A DNA stretch of 22,120 nucleotides, from the IMG/VR virus record IMGVR_UViG_3300022924_000033, positions 1 to 22,120 of that record. One strand, 5' to 3'. Source of the stretch: a virus. A program made the position numbers and the translations under genes. The notes beneath the pieces are model-generated. The model was not told where the DNA came from and made no database searches. It was given only the letters and a program-made list of their open reading frames with translations. This document shows positions 19,434 through 22,120 of the stretch, in pieces. Each line of letters opens with the position of its first letter. The first letter of the stretch is position 1.

Positions 19434-19918
19434 GAAAAATTGATTACGAAACTCTTAAGAACATGCTCGACTACGATCCAGTAACCGGGCTTTTCCATTG
19501 GCGCGTATACCGCAATTGGCAGGCTAAACCCGGTGATAGGGCCGGAACTATAGACTCGAAGGGGCACAGGCAAATAAGGATTTTCAACGTAGCGCACCTC
19601 GCGCATAGATTGGCATGGCTGTATGTACACGGCGTTATGCCGACGGATGTTCTAGACCATATAAACGGGAATAAAGACGACAACCGGATTGCCAATCTTC
19701 GCGACGTAGTTACGGCCGTGAACTGTCAAAACGAACTGCGAGCCAGGGCGAATAATACTTGCGGCGTTTTAGGCGTTACCGAGAAACGGTATTCTTTCGT
19801 AGCTCAGATATACGCGAACGGTAAAAAGATTTACCTAGGCAGTTTCAGAACTGCGCAAGCCGCACACGAAGCTTACATTTCAGCCAAGCGAGAACTTCAT
19901 CCGGGAAACACGTTATGA
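19430..19918 (+). CDS. HNH-AP2 homing endonuclease
   Basis: 162 aa from GTG at 19430. An N-terminal recognition segment (YDPVTGLFHWRVYRNWQAKP), the HNH core near residues 60-110 (HRLAWLYVHG...VLDHINGNKDDNRIANLR), then an AP2-type DNA-binding unit (GVTEKRYSFVAQIYANGKKI, LGSFRTAQAAHEAY). Stand-alone HNH-AP2 proteins are mobile genes that copy themselves into neighbouring loci. AT-rich codons such as ATA and AGA are more common than in the neighbours, a sign of transfer. Overlaps of four bases at both ends keep the operon intact. Confidence 0.88.
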   Translation: MRKIDYETLKNMLDYDPVTGLFHWRVYRNWQAKPGDRAGTIDSKGHRQIRIFNVAHLAHRLAWLYVHGVMPTDVLDHINGNKDDNRIANLRDVVTAVNCQNELRARANNTCGVLGVTEKRYSFVAQIYANGKKIYLGSFRTAQAAHEAYISAKRELHPGNTL

Positions 19919-20193
19919 CCCAGCAGAAAACCGGCGGCAGCGTCGACTACTACAAATGCCACGTCGCTGACCCCATTTCCAAAGGCGAACCATACACCGC
20001 CGAGAGCATCGACATTATCGAAGCACTCGGTATGACCTTTGCGGAAGGCGAAGCGTTTAAAGCGATCTGGCGTACTTGCACTGGCCGCATGGGTGGCGCG
20101 GTAAAGGCAGACAACAAAGCGCTTTACAACGCTGAGAAAGTCGAATTCTTCGGCGCTCGCATGGTGCGGGCCGCGAAAAGGAGTGAAAGCTAA
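19915..20193 (+). CDS. Conserved phage hypothetical protein
   Basis: 92 aa, ATG in an ATGA overlap with the homing endonuclease. It shows GGSVDYYKCHVADPISKGEP, then IDIIEALGMTFAEGEAFKAIW, a pattern seen in many phages beside replication genes; the family has no known role. Separated from the helicase only by the mobile gene, so it may originally have followed it directly. Confidence 0.8.
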   Translation: MTQQKTGGSVDYYKCHVADPISKGEPYTAESIDIIEALGMTFAEGEAFKAIWRTCTGRMGGAVKADNKALYNAEKVEFFGARMVRAAKRSES

Positions 20194-20264
20194 TGGGCTA
20201 TTTCGTTATCGCGATCTGTGTTGTGCTTTTCGTGATGATCGTAGCGGGAGGGCATGACGAATGA
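20193..20264 (+). CDS. 23-aa membrane peptide
   Basis: A single hydrophobic helix (GYFVIAICVVLFVMIVAGG) with an H-D-E tail. AAAAGGAG precedes the ATG, which shares a base with the previous stop. Coupled by ATGA to the next small membrane gene. Function unknown. Confidence 0.55.
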   Translation: MGYFVIAICVVLFVMIVAGGHDE

Positions 20265-20407
20265 AAAGACGCTATGCATTCCTTATCGTGCTCTCGTGCG
20301 CGATTATCTTAGGCGCAGTGCATCCGTCGCCCGACGCTCACGCGATTTGCTACGGCATCGTCCTAGGATCTCTAACGTCCTTAACACTCCACTGGGTGCT
20401 AGCATGA
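20261..20407 (+). CDS. 48-aa membrane protein
   Basis: Basic start (MKRR), hydrophobic helix (AFLIVLSCAIILGAV), a polar stretch (HPSPDAHA), then a second hydrophobic helix (GIVLGSLTSLTLHWVL). Overlaps both neighbours by four bases. Function unknown. Confidence 0.55.
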   Translation: MKRRYAFLIVLSCAIILGAVHPSPDAHAICYGIVLGSLTSLTLHWVLA

Positions 20408-20550
20408 AAATCCTAGCCATGCTCTACATGCTAACCTCAAACAGCCCTGTGCCAGTGGCCGCGTACTTCACGCAGGACGCCCAGGTTATCTGCCAGGTAA
20501 CAGCCGCTGCACAAAATGCAACTGAGGAAGAGGAGTATTACTGTGAGTGA
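20404..20550 (+). CDS. Small protein with short hydrophobic start
   Basis: 48 aa. A short hydrophobic start (KILAMLYMLTSN) is followed by a polar part with two Cys and an acidic end (TEEEEYYCE). Resembles the longer 11501-11734 product in shape, so the two may be distant relatives. Overlap with the next gene is 8 bases. Function unknown. Confidence 0.5.
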   Translation: MKILAMLYMLTSNSPVPVAAYFTQDAQVICQVTAAAQNATEEEEYYCE

Positions 20551-20887
20551 TGAAATGCGTAAGCAATTTGAAAAGAGTACGCGCTTTAAGGGAATGGATT
20601 TCACTCGTTCCATTACGCATCCGGAGTATTACGAAAGCCCATACGCGAACGGCGCGTGGGATGGTTGGAAAGCTAGCAGAGACGCAGCTTTTCCTGATTG
20701 GCAGGCCATGTCTACGGAGCCGCCTTTCCCTTTCACTGGCGACATCTGCGTATCCGGTAGAGTGATTTTAGGCGCGGCGTGGTGCGCAGGATACTGGCAA
20801 ACACCCGGCAGAAGTGTAGACCGTGAGCGCGTAAGCCACTGGAAATTTCCCAATCCCGAGATTCTACCGCCTGAATCACTTCGCTGA
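20543..20887 (+). CDS. Hypothetical phage protein, last gene of the plus operon
   Basis: 114 aa from GTG at 20543, seven bases after AGGAG. It shows YANGAWDGWKASRDA, the A-x-x-GW-x-A pattern common in small phage proteins, then FTGDICVSGRVILGAAWCAG. Ends at 20887, overlapping the convergent Rz gene by 12 bases at their 3' ends. Function unknown. Confidence 0.7.
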   Translation: MSDEMRKQFEKSTRFKGMDFTRSITHPEYYESPYANGAWDGWKASRDAAFPDWQAMSTEPPFPFTGDICVSGRVILGAAWCAGYWQTPGRSVDRERVSHWKFPNPEILPPESLR

Positions 20888-21331
20888 CCGCTTCTTCAAT
20901 TCCGACCGGCAGAACTGCAACTCAGCAAACTGCCGGTCGAGTCCCAGCTTCAATTCGAAATAATCCGATCTAACAGAGGCGTCAAGTTCTGCGGTTCCGC
21001 TGACAGCTCCGCCGGGAACGGTTCCATCGGCGCGCACTGCTGGACAACTGGCTTTGATCCGCAGCCGCTTAGTGCCATCAGCAACAGCCCGCTCAAGAGC
21101 ACTCGTTTCATTTTCTTTACCTGCCTTGTACTCGATGAACGTAGCCCGGATGGCTTCCGTCTGTGCGCGTGACGCGATTAGCTGTTGGTTTACCGCATCC
21201 ACGTTCGCGCTGATCGCCGTAGCGGTTACCAAGTCGGCTGCCTGCACATCGTTATCCCAACGCAATGCTTGGACGTACCACGAGCCGGCAGCGCCGATCA
21301 GGAACGCGGCGACGTAACCGTACCCCTGCAT
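20876..21331 (-). CDS. Rz-like inner-membrane spanin
   Basis: 151 aa. One N-terminal transmembrane helix (GYVAAFLIGAAGSWYVQAL) is followed by a long periplasmic coiled coil (VDAVNQQLIASRAQTEAIRA, ENETSALERAVADGTKRLR), typical of Rz / DUF2514 lysis proteins. The start shares a base with the endolysin stop (TGATG). A complete Rz1 lipoprotein gene is nested inside it in another frame, as in lambda. Rz and Rz1 fuse inner and outer membranes in the last lysis step. Confidence 0.85.
   Translation of the reverse strand: MQGYGYVAAFLIGAAGSWYVQALRWDNDVQAADLVTATAISANVDAVNQQLIASRAQTEAIRATFIEYKAGKENETSALERAVADGTKRLRIKASCPAVRADGTVPGGAVSGTAELDASVRSDYFELKLGLDRQFAELQFCRSELKKRSAK
20903..20939. repeat. 10-bp inverted repeat near the convergent gene ends
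   Basis: CGACCGGCAG and CTGCCGGTCG flank 17 bases, within the end of Rz. No T-run follows. It could slow transcription between the convergent plus and minus operons, but may reflect coding of repeated Arg codons. Confidence 0.4.
20950..21111 (-). CDS. Rz1-like outer-membrane lipoprotein nested in Rz
   Basis: 53 aa in a different minus-strand frame, wholly inside the Rz gene. It begins MKRVLLSGLLLMALSGCGSK: basic start, hydrophobic core and lipobox LSGC with Cys17, so a lipoprotein is expected. The mature part is short and Pro-rich (QCAPMEPFPAELSAEPQN), as in Rz1. AGG lies eight bases before the ATG. Its stop lies 74 bases before the end of Rz. The nested layout and the pairing with an Rz-like protein make the call strong. 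Confidence 0.88.
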   Translation of the reverse strand: MKRVLLSGLLLMALSGCGSKPVVQQCAPMEPFPAELSAEPQNLTPLLDRIISN

Positions 21332-21807
21332 CACGATACTCTTCCGCCGGCAGCTTTGTACTTGGCGATCAAAGGCGCTACGCCGTGTTCTTTCTGTCCG
21401 TAGCCTGCACCCGGCAAACTGGCCCAAATGTTTTTGCATTTCTCGATAGCTGGTTCAACCCTACCCGCTTCGATATCCGCTAAAGCTCTTCGCTCTTTGA
21501 TCTGCTGAATAGCTACCGCGTCTTGGCTAGCCGGGGAAAAGTCTTTAAGGCCTAATTGATCCTTGTAGATCTTCCAGTACCGGTGAAGCAACTGGTAGCG
21601 GCCCGCTGCGGTAGACTTCAAGCCGCTGCGGTTCACGGTAACGAGAACGCCCGGGTGGTCCGCATAGCTGCTGAATGTGTTCGGGCTGTCAATCCCCCCG
21701 ACAATGACATCGTAGCCGTCGTTCTTCGTATACCGGCTAGTCGAAGTGCCCTCGGACCATGCCAGCATGTCGAGGAACGCACGGAGGTTTTTGCTGATAG
21801 CTGTCAC
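21331..21807 (-). CDS. Lambda R-type endolysin (lytic transglycosylase)
   Basis: 158 aa, the length of lambda R. It begins with GTG and has FLDMLAWSEGT with catalytic E19, GYDVIVGG, the substrate groove element STAAGRYQLLHRYW, and SQDAVAIQQIKERRAL. It cuts the glycan strand of peptidoglycan without hydrolysis. There is no signal peptide, so a holin must let it reach the wall. The start overlaps the holin stop by four bases (GTGA) and its end the Rz start, giving the order holin-endolysin-Rz/Rz1. Confidence 0.94.
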   Translation of the reverse strand: MTAISKNLRAFLDMLAWSEGTSTSRYTKNDGYDVIVGGIDSPNTFSSYADHPGVLVTVNRSGLKSTAAGRYQLLHRYWKIYKDQLGLKDFSPASQDAVAIQQIKERRALADIEAGRVEPAIEKCKNIWASLPGAGYGQKEHGVAPLIAKYKAAGGRVS

Positions 21808-22109
21808 AGGAATAACCTCGGGTTTATCGGCGGTATCATCTTCGCCACGTTCCCCTTCGCCCTAACCAACAAACCTAACACGCAGCCGAAGGCTATGATC
21901 AGCAAGCCGTGAACCATGGCCGGACCGGGCTTTACGATATGGAAGAGGATGAGCGTGAAGAGTCCGACGTTTGCTGCGGCGAGCCCTACGGCCAGCATAG
22001 AGACGCCCCAGCGTTGTCGTGAGTGGGAACCGTTGTAGACGAAAAGAATCAGGAAGGTTGCGAAATGGATGACGCACTCTACCCAAAGCAGAATCACGTT
22101 AAGCTCCAT
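21804..22109 (-). CDS. Putative holin, three transmembrane segments
   Basis: About 101 aa with three hydrophobic helices (near residues 3-22, 36-60 and 68-86), such as VGLAAANVGLFTLILFHIV and HGLLIIAFGCVLGLLVRAKG. It comes directly before the endolysin, where holins lie, so it likely opens the inner membrane. The start is either the ATG at 22109 (GGTGG upstream) or the GTG at 22118. Upstream sequence is cut off at the window edge, so the true start stays open. The class is inferred from topology and place, not a sequence family. Confidence 0.7.
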   Translation of the reverse strand: MELNVILLWVECVIHFATFLILFVYNGSHSRQRWGVSMLAVGLAAANVGLFTLILFHIVKPGPAMVHGLLIIAFGCVLGLLVRAKGNVAKMIPPINPRLFL

Positions 22110-22120
22110 CGTTGCCACCC

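Overview
The window is the early and lysis part of a tailed double-stranded DNA phage or prophage. The host is probably Pseudomonas or a relative. This rests on GC content in the mid-50s judged by eye, sigma70-like promoters, a lambda R-type endolysin with nested Rz/Rz1, small phage proteins of a kind common in Pseudomonas phages, and an RsmA/CsrA-like protein. The phage is not identified, and no integrase, structural gene or complete tRNA is visible.

Layout. Positions 181-1078 (minus strand) hold the start of what looks like the packaging/late operon: small proteins and an HNH endonuclease of the type that sits beside terminase. Positions 1079-1513 are non-coding and dense in repeats: a GGAGTAC array, short palindromes, an AT-rich stretch and a long hairpin. 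Positions 1514-3754 (minus) encode a primase-helicase preceded by a small Cro/YdaS-like regulator. A lone plus-strand gene (3851-4162) ends at a two-way terminator shared with a second Cro/YdaS-like regulator (4194-4508, minus). Two divergent promoter regions (3755-3850 and 4509-4641) carry operator-like repeats placed on the promoters.

From 4642 to 20887 almost everything is on the plus strand and tightly coupled by ATGA, GTGA and TGATG overlaps. First come about 18 very small early genes, including tiny membrane peptides, a zinc ribbon and a two-repeat CsrA-like protein. A strong promoter at 8116-8144 then opens a replication cassette: DUF2800 nuclease and DUF2815 ssDNA-binding protein. After a terminator at 11043-11068 comes an accessory block (membrane proteins, a lipoprotein, an Rmf/CrpP-like protein, coiled-coil proteins). 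Replication genes resume with a family A DNA polymerase split over two overlapping frames, a VRR-NUC nuclease, an SNF2-type helicase and an HNH-AP2 homing endonuclease. More tiny membrane peptides follow.

The plus operon meets the minus-strand lysis cassette (holin, endolysin, Rz with Rz1 nested inside) at 20876-20887. If the genome is circular or circularly permuted, late transcription would start near 1.1 kb, run leftward through packaging and structural genes outside the window, and end with lysis at the right edge. The window would then hold nearly the whole early region. The main points of interest are the split polymerase, the tandem CsrA-like protein, the paired operator regions and the possible origin downstream of the primase.
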